NCBI RefSeq assembly: GCF_026015295.1 | Contig: NZ_JAPDUW010000001.1 | Coordinates: forward strand, 1,612,001-1,676,000 | Direction: 5' to 3' | Source of the DNA: Segatella copri | GTDB lineage: Bacteria; Bacteroidota; Bacteroidia; Bacteroidales; Bacteroidaceae | Length of the DNA: 64,000 nucleotides | Shown here: one piece after another, positions 26,042 through 34,873 of the stretch | How positions within the stretch are numbered: position 1 is the first letter of the stretch | How the letters are laid out: every line of letters begins with the position of its first letter | The notes under the pieces: model-generated | What the model was told of the DNA's origin: nothing | Seen by the model: only the letters and a program-made list of their open reading frames with translations | The model's database searches: none | Position numbers and translations under genes: made by a program

Positions 26042-27937
26042 ATGGCAGATAAATATCAAGAAATACTACGTACATATTGGGGGTATCCTGACTTTCGCGG
26101 CATACAACGAGACATCATCGAGAGTATAGCCCGAGGTGAGGATACCCTCGGTCTTATGCCTACAGGTGGCGGTAAATCCATCACCTTCCAGGTTCCAGCC
26201 CTTGCCCAAAAGGGCGTCTGCATTGTGGTAACTCCACTCATTGCGCTGATGAAGGATCAGGTACAGCATCTCAAAGCCCGCAACATCCTGGCTGAAGCCA
26301 TCTACACAGGATTGTCGCGCCAAGAGATTCTCCGAATATTGGAAAATTGTATTTTCGGTGAAATCAAGTTTCTGTATGTTTCACCAGAACGTCTTTCTTC
26401 AGAATTGTTCCAAACTAAACTGCGCCACATTCCGGTGAGTTTCATCACGGTAGATGAAGCTCACTGCATCAGCCAGTGGGGTTACGATTTCCGCCCGTCT
26501 TATCTCGAAATTGCAAAAATAAGAGATATGAAGCCCGGTGTACCAGTCCTTGCTCTTACAGCTACGGCCACTCCCGATGTAGTAGAAGATATCCAGAACC
26601 AACTTCACTTCAAGAAGCAAAACGTATTTAAAATGAGTTTTGCCCGCAAGAATCTTGCCTATGTGGTGCGCACCACCAACGACAAGTTGACCGAAATGGT
26701 TCATATCCTGCAGTGTACCCAAGGCTCGGCAATCATTTATGCGAGAAGCCGAAAACGAACCAAGGAGATGGCAGAACTTCTGAACAAACAAGGTATTTCT
26801 GCTACATTTTACCATGCCGGACTGGATTCCGACGTGAAGGATATCCGACAGAAAAACTGGCAAAATGACGAGATAAGGGTAATGGTAGCAACCAATGCTT
26901 TCGGCATGGGAATAGACAAGTCAGATGTGAGAATGGTAATTCATATAGATTGTCCAGACTCACTGGAAGCCTATTTTCAAGAGGCGGGTAGAGGCGGAAG
27001 AGACGGCGAAAAGGCTTATGCTGTGCTGCTCTACAACCAGAGTGATGAAAACAAACTCATGAAACGCATAGACGAAACCTTCCCAGACAAAGAATTCATC
27101 AAAGACGTATACGAGCATCTTGCTTACTTTTTCCAGGTGGCAGTTGGAAGCGGAATGGGACAGACTTTCATGTTCGAGATAGAGAAGTTCTGCTTCACCT
27201 ACAAGTACTTCCCTACTCGCGTAGACTCGGCTCTGCGCATTCTGGAGCGCTCAGGCTATATCCACTACGAGGACAATCCTGACGGAAAAGCAAGAATCAG
27301 ATTTAACATCAGCCGAAATGATCTCTATCTGCTAGAGAATGTTTCGGAGAAGGAAGAGTCTGTTATTACGGGGCTTCTGCGTAATTACGGCGGTCTGTTT
27401 ACCGACTATGTTTACATTGATGAGTCGCTGATAGAGCGTGTAAGCGAACTAAACCGTCAGCAGGTATACATGATTCTGAAAAATCTGAGTGCCCGCCACA
27501 TCATCGACTTCATTCCCCGCCGCAAGACACCTTATATCAGCTACACGCGTCCTAGGGAAGATGGTTTCAGAGTTATCATCCCTGAGGAGGTATGGGAAGT
27601 ACGCAAGAAACAGTTTACTGCCCACATCAAGAGTATCATCAATTATGCCAAGAACGACACCATCTGCCGTTCGCGCCAGCTTCTGAGTTATTTTGGCGAA
27701 AAAACGAAAATGAAGGACGATTGCGGGATATGTGATGTCTGCATAGACCACAAAATACCCCAGAAGCAAACTATTATATCAGAAATTCTAGACTTGCTGA
27801 AAGACGGAAAGCCACATGACATTACAGAACTAAACCAACTGAAATATGATTCAGAAGATATGGCTGCAGTTCTTGAAGAAATGGTTGCAGAGAATATGTT
27901 TTATGTCGAGGGAGACAAAATCGTTCATGACCCATAA
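26042..27937 (+). CDS. recQ: RecQ-family ATP-dependent DNA helicase
   Basis: 631 aa. 3'-5' helicase. Walker A is TGGGKSITFQ (K45), the DEAH box is VDEAHCISQWGYDFRP (DEAH 138-141), the aromatic-rich loop HCISQWGYDFR is intact, and motif VI is QEAGRGGRDG. The RQC zinc-binding cysteines are CRSRQLLSYFG and CGICDVCI. After the zinc site there is only a short winged-helix-like tail and no HRDC domain, so this is a short RecQ form. Directly downstream of recJ. Confidence 0.94.
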   Translation: MADKYQEILRTYWGYPDFRGIQRDIIESIARGEDTLGLMPTGGGKSITFQVPALAQKGVCIVVTPLIALMKDQVQHLKARNILAEAIYTGLSRQEILRILENCIFGEIKFLYVSPERLSSELFQTKLRHIPVSFITVDEAHCISQWGYDFRPSYLEIAKIRDMKPGVPVLALTATATPDVVEDIQNQLHFKKQNVFKMSFARKNLAYVVRTTNDKLTEMVHILQCTQGSAIIYARSRKRTKEMAELLNKQGISATFYHAGLDSDVKDIRQKNWQNDEIRVMVATNAFGMGIDKSDVRMVIHIDCPDSLEAYFQEAGRGGRDGEKAYAVLLYNQSDENKLMKRIDETFPDKEFIKDVYEHLAYFFQVAVGSGMGQTFMFEIEKFCFTYKYFPTRVDSALRILERSGYIHYEDNPDGKARIRFNISRNDLYLLENVSEKEESVITGLLRNYGGLFTDYVYIDESLIERVSELNRQQVYMILKNLSARHIIDFIPRRKTPYISYTRPREDGFRVIIPEEVWEVRKKQFTAHIKSIINYAKNDTICRSRQLLSYFGEKTKMKDDCGICDVCIDHKIPQKQTIISEILDLLKDGKPHDITELNQLKYDSEDMAAVLEEMVAENMFYVEGDKIVHDP

Positions 27938-28021
27938 ATGAAATAGCAGAAAGGTGTATCATAAGTTATACTTTATGAGCCCGCTCCCATATGAAATCAC
28001 TAAAGCCCCTTATAAACAGAA

Positions 28022-28056
28022 AAAAGGGAACGACACCTCTCGGGCCATTCCCTTTT
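28022..28056. terminator. terminator between convergent recQ and ilvC
   Basis: AAAAGGGAA pairs with TTCCCTTTT around a 17-nt loop, with A/T tracts on both ends. It probably ends ilvC transcripts and may also serve recQ. Confidence 0.75.
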
Positions 28057-28079
28057 CAACATTATGTACGAGAAAAAAA

Positions 28080-29123
28080 TTAGTTATTCTCAGGGCGAAG
28101 TTTACGAACTGTAACACCAGCCTGCCACATTTCCTTGTTGCGCATAGCCTCGAGTTCAGCGTTCAACTTCTCGCGGTAATCAGCCTGAGAGTTCTTGTCG
28201 ATAGAAATCTGAGCCTCGTTACCAGTCTTTACAGAGTAGTACAACCACTCCATTACAGGCTTGATAGCCTCACGGAAACGAGGAGCCCAGTCAAGAGCAC
28301 CACGCTGAGCTGTTGTTGAACAGTTAGCATACATCCAATCCATACCCTTAGCACCGAAGAGAGGGCCAAGGCTCTGTGTGAGCTCCTCAACAGTCTCGTT
28401 GAAAGCCTCAGATGGTGAGTGACCATTCTCGCGGAGCACGTCATACTGTGCCTCCAACAATCCCTCAATTGCACCCATCAATGAGCCACGCTCACCTGTG
28501 AGGTCAGAAGTAGCCTCACGCTGGAATGTTGTCTTGAACAAATAACCGGCACCGATACCGATACCGAAGGCAATAGTCTTCTCCTCTGCCTTACCAGATG
28601 CATCCTGGTATACAGCGTAAGAGCAGTTCAAACCACGACCCTCGCAGAACATAGTGCGGAGAGAAGTACCAGAACCCTTAGGAGCAACCATGATTACATC
28701 AATATCCTTTGGTGGAACAACGCCTGTGCGGTCGCTCCAGTTGATAGCGAAACCATGTGAATAATACAAAGTCTTACCTGCTGTGAGGTGTGGCTTAATC
28801 TTTGGCCAGCATGCAATCTGACCGGCATCAGAAAGCAACATACAGATGATAGTACCTTTTTCAGCAGCTTCCTCGATAGAGAACAGAGTCTTACCAGGAA
28901 CCCAACCATCCTTCAGACACTTCTCGTAGGTCTTACCCTGACGCTGTCCGACGATGACGTTGAAACCATTATCGCGAAGGTTACAAGCCTGACCAGGACC
29001 CTGGATACCATAACCGATAACTGCGATAGTTTCGTTCTTCAATACTTCACGTGCTTTCTCCAATGAAAATTCATGACTGGTGACAACAGTTTCCATTACG
29101 CCACCGAAATTCATTTCTGCCAT
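28080..29123 (-). CDS. ilvC: ketol-acid reductoisomerase
   Basis: 347 aa. It converts acetolactate to dihydroxyisovalerate (and the isoleucine analog) with NAD(P)H and Mg. The Rossmann motif is VIGYGIQGPGQACNLRDNG, and the cofactor loop VGQRQGKTYEKC follows. Acidic metal-binding residues lie in SDLTGERGSLMGAIEG, and ETVEELTQSLGP belongs to the knotted C-terminal domain. Last gene of the ilv cluster, 197 bp after the thioesterase gene, with its own promoter and a ~150-nt structured leader. Confidence 0.95.
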   Translation of the reverse strand: MAEMNFGGVMETVVTSHEFSLEKAREVLKNETIAVIGYGIQGPGQACNLRDNGFNVIVGQRQGKTYEKCLKDGWVPGKTLFSIEEAAEKGTIICMLLSDAGQIACWPKIKPHLTAGKTLYYSHGFAINWSDRTGVVPPKDIDVIMVAPKGSGTSLRTMFCEGRGLNCSYAVYQDASGKAEEKTIAFGIGIGAGYLFKTTFQREATSDLTGERGSLMGAIEGLLEAQYDVLRENGHSPSEAFNETVEELTQSLGPLFGAKGMDWMYANCSTTAQRGALDWAPRFREAIKPVMEWLYYSVKTGNEAQISIDKNSQADYREKLNAELEAMRNKEMWQAGVTVRKLRPENN

Positions 29124-29141
29124 AATTTTTATTTTTTTTGT

Positions 29142-29256
29142 GCGGCTTGCCGTTTGTGGAGCCGCGGGTTATACTTGTCCATACGGATGCGAGCTGTATT
29201 CTTATCCAAAGAGAGCCTGTTTGATCCGTCCACCCCCTATCCAAGAAGGCGGCTCT
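29142..29256 (-). promoter_or_regulatory. ilvC leader with competing base-pairing segments
   Basis: Read on the minus strand, four segments can pair in conflicting ways: GAGCCGC (29249-29255), GGCTCT (29212-29217), GCGGCTC (29159-29165) and AGCCGC (29142-29147). Segment 1 can pair with 2 or with 3, while 3 can also pair with 4 in a hairpin ending 18 nt before the ATG. ACGGAT (29224-29229) can also pair with ATCCGT (29183-29188). This looks like a two-state RNA regulating ilvC; the signal is unknown. Confidence 0.45.
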
Positions 29257-29280
29257 GGGTTTATTCTTATTTTCTGAGTG

Positions 29281-29312
29281 CAAAGGTAAGCAAATAAAAT
29301 GAAACCACCAAA
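29281..29312 (-). promoter_or_regulatory. ilvC promoter
   Basis: Minus-strand TACCTTTG (29281-29288) with TTTG (29309-29312) exactly 20 bp upstream, a full match to the Bacteroidota consensus. Leader about 150 nt. Confidence 0.7.
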
Positions 29313-29320
29313 TTTTTCTT

Positions 29321-30124
29321 TCAATTTTTAATAAATTTAGCCTTACTTCTTACAACTTCCACCTCATTTACGTCATTTTTACCGGTTTTTGTTATCTTTA
29401 TGCAGTATTCTTGCATTTTTTCTGCCTCACTTGTTTCTTCCAAATAGAAATGAAGTTGGTCTCCCTGGTGACTTTCTGCTACATAAGCTATCTCAAATCT
29501 TTGCAAAAAGTGATTTTGGTAATAATCCAGATCAAAGAGGTCGAGGATATGTTCGATGTATTTCACCGAGTTGATGTGCCCGTTAACATCTACATCATGA
29601 TAATAGGTGTCAATGGTTCTCACCAGCTTGGCATCCTTGCCCATTTTCACTCTCGAACTTGCCTGGATAGGACAAGGTTTTTCCGAATCAATATATTCTT
29701 TGATGAGTCCGTCGTGAATTTCAAAAATATCAACAGGCTGTCGGGTCTCCGTATCAATCATTGCCCACACGCTCTTGCCGTAACCGTAAACCTTGGCTTC
29801 TTCTGATGATGATGTCTTGCCGCAGATTTTGAAATCTCGGGATGTGAAATATTTCATGGCACTCTCGCACCAGGTTTCTACCACAAAGCGGTCATAAGAC
29901 TTCGGCATCTCTGTCATCTCAATGGCCAGTCGGCTGAGAACCCATGTCTTGTGTCGGGGCATGAGGTAGTTCATACCGAACCCGCGGTCGTTGCTGTGAA
30001 AATCGGCAGCATTGAGCAGATGATTTCCGAGATGCCCCATAAAGAGGTGGCTGCTGAAATCGCAGTGGAAAGGCTCCGATAGGAATTCGTAACGCCCTAC
30101 CTTATCTAATATTTTCTGTTCCAT
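29321..30124 (-). CDS. acyl-ACP thioesterase
   Basis: 267 aa, family PF01643-like double hot-dog thioesterase that releases fatty acids from acyl carrier protein. The first hot-dog is about 1-130 (MEQKILDKVGRYEF, GMNYLMPRHKTWVLSRLAIE) and the second about 150-267, with DVDVNGHINSVKYIEHILD carrying the Asn-His active-site pair of plant FatA/FatB. It lies between ilvN and ilvC on the same strand. Clustering with branched-chain amino acid genes is known in Bacteroidota; a link to branched-chain acyl chains is plausible but inferred. Confidence 0.88.
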   Translation of the reverse strand: MEQKILDKVGRYEFLSEPFHCDFSSHLFMGHLGNHLLNAADFHSNDRGFGMNYLMPRHKTWVLSRLAIEMTEMPKSYDRFVVETWCESAMKYFTSRDFKICGKTSSSEEAKVYGYGKSVWAMIDTETRQPVDIFEIHDGLIKEYIDSEKPCPIQASSRVKMGKDAKLVRTIDTYYHDVDVNGHINSVKYIEHILDLFDLDYYQNHFLQRFEIAYVAESHQGDQLHFYLEETSEAEKMQEYCIKITKTGKNDVNEVEVVRSKAKFIKN

Positions 30125-30239
30125 AATATCTATCTCGTCCTTTTATTTTGTTGTTGTCTTGTTGTTTAAAACCGAAAAAGCCCCCTGCTCCGCTAGTTTG
30201 AAGCCAGGGGAACAAAGGGCATCAAAATATGAAAGAAAT

Positions 30240-30785
30240 CTAATCTTCTGAATTCTGCTTGAGATAATCAGAGATGGGTTCGTCAAAACTTCTCGTAACA
30301 GCGATTCTGCCGCTTCGGGTATACTGAAGGAGGCAGTTGTAGCTGTTGAGCTGCTGGAAGAGATCGGCGATGTCTTCGGTAAGTCCTGCCAGGAGCACGG
30401 TGCTGTAAGTAGGATTCACCTCCATCATGCGGGCATCATGCTTGCGGATGGTGCGCGAAACCTCTGGATTTTCGAGCAATACCGGAGTGGAAATCTTGAA
30501 GAGAGCCACTTCATGGATGAAGATCTGGTCGTCGGAGTAGTAATCGCTCTTCACCACGTCAATCTTCTTCTCTATTGCCTTGTTGATTTTCTCAATCTGC
30601 TCTTCATCACTCCAAACCGTGATGGTATACTTGTGTATATTCTTGATACTGCTGGCCGAAACATTCAAGCTCTCGATGTTTACCTGTCTGCGAGTAAACA
30701 CGGCAGTAATCTGATTCAGGATACCGGCAATGTTTTCTGAGTAAACAAGCAATGTATATAATTTCTTTTCGTTGTTATTCTCCAT
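30240..30785 (-). CDS. ilvN: acetolactate synthase regulatory (small) subunit
   Basis: 181 aa. It binds valine and controls the IlvB catalytic subunit. The N-terminal ACT domain (about 9-80: YTLLVYSENIAGILNQITAVFTRRQVNIESLNV) is followed by a C-terminal ALS-type domain. The length is that of the larger (IlvH-like) small subunits. It lies 104 bp downstream of ilvB; an intergenic TATATATAATAAGGTGTA motif (30861-30878, minus strand) lies between. Confidence 0.93.
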   Translation of the reverse strand: MENNNEKKLYTLLVYSENIAGILNQITAVFTRRQVNIESLNVSASSIKNIHKYTITVWSDEEQIEKINKAIEKKIDVVKSDYYSDDQIFIHEVALFKISTPVLLENPEVSRTIRKHDARMMEVNPTYSTVLLAGLTEDIADLFQQLNSYNCLLQYTRSGRIAVTRSFDEPISDYLKQNSED

Positions 30786-30860
30786 TTTTCCAAATTTTAA
30801 AATAATCGGTTACTTTTCGGAGTCTTTCCTTTTCGGAGGATGCTCCCTCATGAAGGAATT

Positions 30861-30878
30861 TACACCTTATTATATATA
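30861..30878 (-). repeat. 18-bp recurrent intergenic motif upstream of ilvN
   Basis: Minus strand TATATATAATAAGGTGTA. The same 18-mer occurs on the minus strand at 13549-13566. Close variants precede genes at 53948-53963, 54725-54742 and 61691-61707, and truncated copies lie at 20143 and 20162. Confidence 0.6.
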
Positions 30879-30889
30879 ACCGAAAGCTT

Positions 30890-32605
30890 TTAATAATTCA
30901 ACTCGAGTTGCATCTCATCTACACTCTTGCCCGGCAGCGTCATCGGAACGATGTCTTCATTCTCCTTGATGGCGCACTCCAACAGGTAAGGACCCTTGGT
31001 GCTGATCATCTTCTCCACCTTAGCCTGAAGGTCCTTGCGGTCTATTACCACATCGTATGGTATGCCGTAGGCCTTGGCAATCTCTGCATAATGAGGATTC
31101 ATCATGTGGGTGAAGGAGTGACGGCCGCCGAACATCAGGTCTTGCCACTGGCGCACGTTGCCCAGATAGTTGTTGTTCAGCAGAATCATCTTTACCGGTG
31201 CCTGTTGCTCCATGATGGTGCCCAGTTCCTGGATGTTCATCTGGAAACCGCCGTCGCCGAAGAAACAGCAGATGGTGCGGTCGGGAGCTCCGAAGGTGGC
31301 ACCGATGGCTGCCGGAAGACCAAAGCCCATGGTTCCGAAACCACCACTGGTTACGATGCTCAGCTTCTTGGTAAACTTAAAGTAGCGGCTACTGATCATC
31401 TGGTTCTGGCCTACGTCGTTTACGAGAACAGCCTCATTATGAGTAGCTTCCGTTACCACGTTGGTCACCTCGCCCATAAGCAGCGGTCCCTCTGTAGGGT
31501 GGATATCCTTCTCTATTACCTTTTCCTGTTCCTGCTGGCGGTATTCCTCGAAGGAATCTCTCCACTCGCGGTGAACATTCTTGTTCAGCAGACGGGTAAT
31601 GGCTGGCAGACTCTGTTTGCAGTCGCCCACAACAGCCACATCGGTCTTGATAACCTTATCAATCTCAGCCTTGTCAATGTCCAGGTGAATAATCTTGGCC
31701 TGGGGAGCATACTTAGAAGGCACGCCTGTGATACGGTCGCTGAAACGCATACCGATGGCGATGAGCACATCACACTCCTGGGTCTTCATGTTGGTAGCAT
31801 AAGAACCGTGCATGCCGAGCATACCCATGTTGAGCGGGTGGTTGCTAGGCAGGGCAGAAAGGCCGAGCAGGGTTCTGCCGGCAGGGATATCTGCCTTCTC
31901 GAGGAATTCGATGAGTTCATTATGTGCACCGCCAAGCTCTACTCCATGACCCACGAGGGCGAATGGTTTCTTGGCATTGTTGATGAGTTCGGCTGCTTCA
32001 GCCACCGCCTTTTCATCTATCGTAGGATAAGGGTTGTAAGATGTAACCTTCTCACATTTCACTGGTTCCCACTCGCATGTAGCCACCTGCGCATTCTTTG
32101 TAAAGTCGAGCACCACAGGTCCCGGGCGTCCGCTGCGGGCGATGTAGAAAGCACGGCTCACAGCCCATGCCACATCCTCGGCACGGCGTATCTGGTAAGA
32201 CCACTTGGAGATTGGCTGGGTAACACCCACGAGGTCTACCTCCTGGAAAGCATCGGTACCCAGGGCACCTACGCCTACCTGTCCGGCGATGACTACGATT
32301 GGTGTAGAATCCATCATAGCATCAGCGATGCCGGTCAATGTATTAGTAGCTCCAGGACCACTAGTGACAAGAGCGACGCCCACTTCGCCGCTGACTCGGG
32401 CATAACCCTGTGCAGCGTGAGCAGCAGCCTGCTCGTGACGTACCAAGATGTGGTCAAACATCTTCTTTTCACCTCTCGTGTAACCGTACAGTGCATCAAA
32501 CACTGGCATGATGCTGCCGCCCGGATATCCGAAGATGGTTTTAACATCCTCGTTTTTCAGGGAGCGCATCAGTGCTTCGGCTCCTGTTATTACTTCTTTT
32601 GCCAT
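30890..32605 (-). CDS. ilvB: acetolactate synthase catalytic subunit
   Basis: 571 aa ThDP enzyme making acetolactate/acetohydroxybutyrate. The ThDP-activating Glu is E58 in VRHEQAAAHAAQGYAR. The pyrophosphate motif is CFFGDGGFQMN...NNNYLGNVRQWQ, and the central domain has the FAD-binding-like region around HGSYATNMKTQECDVLIAIGMRFSDR. Second gene of ilvD-ilvB-ilvN, 83 bp after ilvD. A long open frame on the opposite strand is a coding shadow. Confidence 0.95.
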   Translation of the reverse strand: MAKEVITGAEALMRSLKNEDVKTIFGYPGGSIMPVFDALYGYTRGEKKMFDHILVRHEQAAAHAAQGYARVSGEVGVALVTSGPGATNTLTGIADAMMDSTPIVVIAGQVGVGALGTDAFQEVDLVGVTQPISKWSYQIRRAEDVAWAVSRAFYIARSGRPGPVVLDFTKNAQVATCEWEPVKCEKVTSYNPYPTIDEKAVAEAAELINNAKKPFALVGHGVELGGAHNELIEFLEKADIPAGRTLLGLSALPSNHPLNMGMLGMHGSYATNMKTQECDVLIAIGMRFSDRITGVPSKYAPQAKIIHLDIDKAEIDKVIKTDVAVVGDCKQSLPAITRLLNKNVHREWRDSFEEYRQQEQEKVIEKDIHPTEGPLLMGEVTNVVTEATHNEAVLVNDVGQNQMISSRYFKFTKKLSIVTSGGFGTMGFGLPAAIGATFGAPDRTICCFFGDGGFQMNIQELGTIMEQQAPVKMILLNNNYLGNVRQWQDLMFGGRHSFTHMMNPHYAEIAKAYGIPYDVVIDRKDLQAKVEKMISTKGPYLLECAIKENEDIVPMTLPGKSVDEMQLELNY

Positions 32606-32688
32606 TTATATGTTATTATTCTGAATAATTCAAAAACTTTTCTTTTCTCAAAGACTCTAAAAACTGTCTTTTCAAAGACTCTCGAAGA

Positions 32689-34491
32689 CTAGTCGATGAT
32701 TCTCACACCGCCCTTATCTGCCGAACTTACGCTCTGGGCATAAGCGCGCAGTGCCTTGCTAACCACGCGGTTGCGCTTCAGCGGCTGCTGTGGACGTGCT
32801 GCGAGTTCCTCGTCAGAGAGCTTCACATTGATGGAGCGGCTAGGGATATCAATGACGATGATATCGCCATCCTTAATCTTGCCGATGTTGCCACCTGCTG
32901 CAGCCTCAGGACTGATGTGACCGATGCTCAAGCCTGATGTACCGCCTGAGAAGCGGCCGTCGGTGATGAGGGCACATTCCTTGCCCAGGTGACGGCTCTT
33001 GATGTAAGAGGTTGGGTAGAGCATCTCCTGCATGCCAGGGCCACCCTTCGGACCCTCGTGGGTGATGACTACGCAGTCGCCTGAGTTAACCTTTCCGCCG
33101 AGGATGCCTTCGCATGCATCTTCCTGAGAATCAAAGCATACGGCCGGACCCTCAAAATGCCAGAGCACTGGGTCTACGCCGGCTGTCTTTACTACGCAAC
33201 CGTTCTGGGCGATGTTGCCGAAGAGCACTGCCAGTCCGCCATCCTTGGTGTAGGCATGCTCGAGGTCGCGGATACAACCCTCGGCGCGGTCGGTGTCGAG
33301 ACTCTCCCACTGAGCATCCTGACTACCCATCTGGGTAGAGAACTTTCTGCCCGGTGCTGAATGGTAGATTCTGTCAGCCTCGGCATCAATCTCTGTGCCG
33401 GTAATGTCGTATTTCTTCATCTGCTCATCGAGTGTTTTGCCGTCAACACGCTTTACGGCGCCGTTGATCAGACCGCCCTTGTTCAGCTCGTTCAGGATAC
33501 CGAGGATACCACCTGCGCGGTTACACTCCTGTACACTGTATTTCTGGGTGTTAGGGCTCAACTTACAGAGGCAAGGCACCTTGCGGCTCAACTGGTCGAT
33601 GTCTTCCATCTTGAAGTCTGCGCCAGCTTCCTGAGCTACTGCCAGCAAGTGGAGCACGGTGTTGGTGCTTCCGCCCATGGCGATGTCCAGGGTCATGGCG
33701 TTGAGGAATGCGTCACGGGTAGCTATATTGCGTGGCAATACGCTCTCGTCGCCGTCCTCATAATATGCATAAGCGTTCTTAACTATCTGGCGTGCAGCAT
33801 CTTTGAAGAGCTGGATGCGGTTCTTGTGGGTAGCAAGAATGGTTCCGTTGCCTGGCAAACTCAGACCGATGGCCTCGGTGAGTGAGTTCATTGAGTTGGC
33901 GGTAAACATACCTGAGCAGCTACCGCAACCTGGGCAGGCGCACTGCTCAATCTGCGTCATCTCCTCGTCAGAAACGCTTGTATCAGCACCCTTAATCATA
34001 GCTGTAATCAAGTCGGCGTTCTCACCCTTCCAGCGTCCGGCTTCCATAGGTCCACCTGAGCAGAACACGGTAGGAATGTTCAGTCGCATAGATGCCATGA
34101 GCATACCTGGGGTTACCTTGTCGCAGTTTGAGATGCAGATCATGGCGTCGGCCTTGTGAGCATTGACCATGTATTCTACAGAGTCGGCAATGATATCACG
34201 GCTTGGGAGGGAATAGAGCATTCCGTCGTGTCCCATTGCGATACCGTCGTCAACGGCGATGGTATTGAATTCGGCTGCGTAGCACCCCATAGCTTCGATT
34301 TCCTTCTTGACGATCTGACCGATTTCATGAAGATGGGTATGACCTGGCACAAACTGAGTAAAGCTGTTCACGATAGCAATGATTGGTTTACCAAACTGCT
34401 CGTGTTTCATACCTGCAGCTACCCAGAGTGCTCGGGCACCTGCCATTCTTCTGCCTTCAGTGCAGACGCTACTTCTTAATGGATGTTTCAT
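32689..34491 (-). CDS. ilvD: dihydroxyacid dehydratase
   Basis: 600 aa from the ATG at 34491 ([20 protein letters not shown]); the frame extends 57 codons further upstream, but that part spans the promoter and is not family-like. It dehydrates dihydroxy acids in Val/Ile synthesis using an Fe-S cluster. Cluster Cys are in [11 protein letters not shown] and [40 protein letters not shown] is the C-terminal signature. First gene of the ilv transcription unit. Confidence 0.95.
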   Translation of the reverse strand: MKHPLRSSVCTEGRRMAGARALWVAAGMKHEQFGKPIIAIVNSFTQFVPGHTHLHEIGQIVKKEIEAMGCYAAEFNTIAVDDGIAMGHDGMLYSLPSRDIIADSVEYMVNAHKADAMICISNCDKVTPGMLMASMRLNIPTVFCSGGPMEAGRWKGENADLITAMIKGADTSVSDEEMTQIEQCACPGCGSCSGMFTANSMNSLTEAIGLSLPGNGTILATHKNRIQLFKDAARQIVKNAYAYYEDGDESVLPRNIATRDAFLNAMTLDIAMGGSTNTVLHLLAVAQEAGADFKMEDIDQLSRKVPCLCKLSPNTQKYSVQECNRAGGILGILNELNKGGLINGAVKRVDGKTLDEQMKKYDITGTEIDAEADRIYHSAPGRKFSTQMGSQDAQWESLDTDRAEGCIRDLEHAYTKDGGLAVLFGNIAQNGCVVKTAGVDPVLWHFEGPAVCFDSQEDACEGILGGKVNSGDCVVITHEGPKGGPGMQEMLYPTSYIKSRHLGKECALITDGRFSGGTSGLSIGHISPEAAAGGNIGKIKDGDIIVIDIPSRSINVKLSDEELAARPQQPLKRNRVVSKALRAYAQSVSSADKGGVRIID

Positions 34492-34522
34492 ATCTTTTTT
34501 TCTTTTATTTCCTTGCTTAAAA

Positions 34523-34538
34523 GGGCTCTTTCGAGCCC
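34523..34538 (-). promoter_or_regulatory. short hairpin in the ilvD leader
   Basis: On the minus strand GGGCTC-GAAA-GAGCCC is followed by TTTT. It is a minimal terminator-like structure 32 nt before the ilvD start, closed by a stable GAAA tetraloop. It might attenuate or protect the transcript. Confidence 0.4.
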
Positions 34539-34557
34539 ATTTGTTATAATTTGCCTG

Positions 34558-34588
34558 CAAAGATACAGAGAATTTATGTAATAGCCAA
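34558..34588 (-). promoter_or_regulatory. ilvD operon promoter
   Basis: Minus-strand TATCTTTG (34558-34565) with TTGG (34585-34588) 19 bp upstream. Leader about 60 nt. The rest of the gene-free stretch 34492-34873 is AT-rich and ends with the ompA terminator. Confidence 0.6.
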
Positions 34589-34808
34589 CTAATTTCGTAT
34601 AAAATTTCAGAAAACTTCGTTTTTTTGTTAGAAAAACAAATAAAATGCTTACAATTTATCACGATAGATACTCATTTCTGCTGATTTTGTGCAAAAAAAC
34701 AAGAAAGAGCTTATTAACCACACTGAACTCTTATCTTATTAAGATTACCTGACGAAAAAGTATAAAGCGAGGCGGCCAGACATGTAAGAAAGATAAGAAG
34801 AAAAAAAA

Positions 34809-34834
34809 TCCTCCTAAACCGAAGTTTAGGAGGA
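34809..34834 (-). terminator. terminator of ompA
   Basis: TCCTCCTAAAC-CGAA-GTTTAGGAGGA: a perfect 11-bp stem. On the minus strand it is followed by eight T. It lies 40 nt past the ompA stop. Confidence 0.9.
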
Positions 34835-34873
34835 CCTGGTCACAAGACCAAATATCTGAAACTACTTATTTCT

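Noticed and set aside
30908..32692. A 594-codon open frame on the plus strand opposite ilvB
   Set aside because: It mirrors ilvB codon structure on the other strand, its protein has no recognisable family, and ilvB is certain. Long antisense frames also occur over the GH51 gene (37092-38492) for the same reason.
34516..34542. ilvD leader peptide for branched-chain attenuation
   Set aside because: The only small ORF is seven codons with no Ile, Leu or Val, and no alternative pairing is evident.
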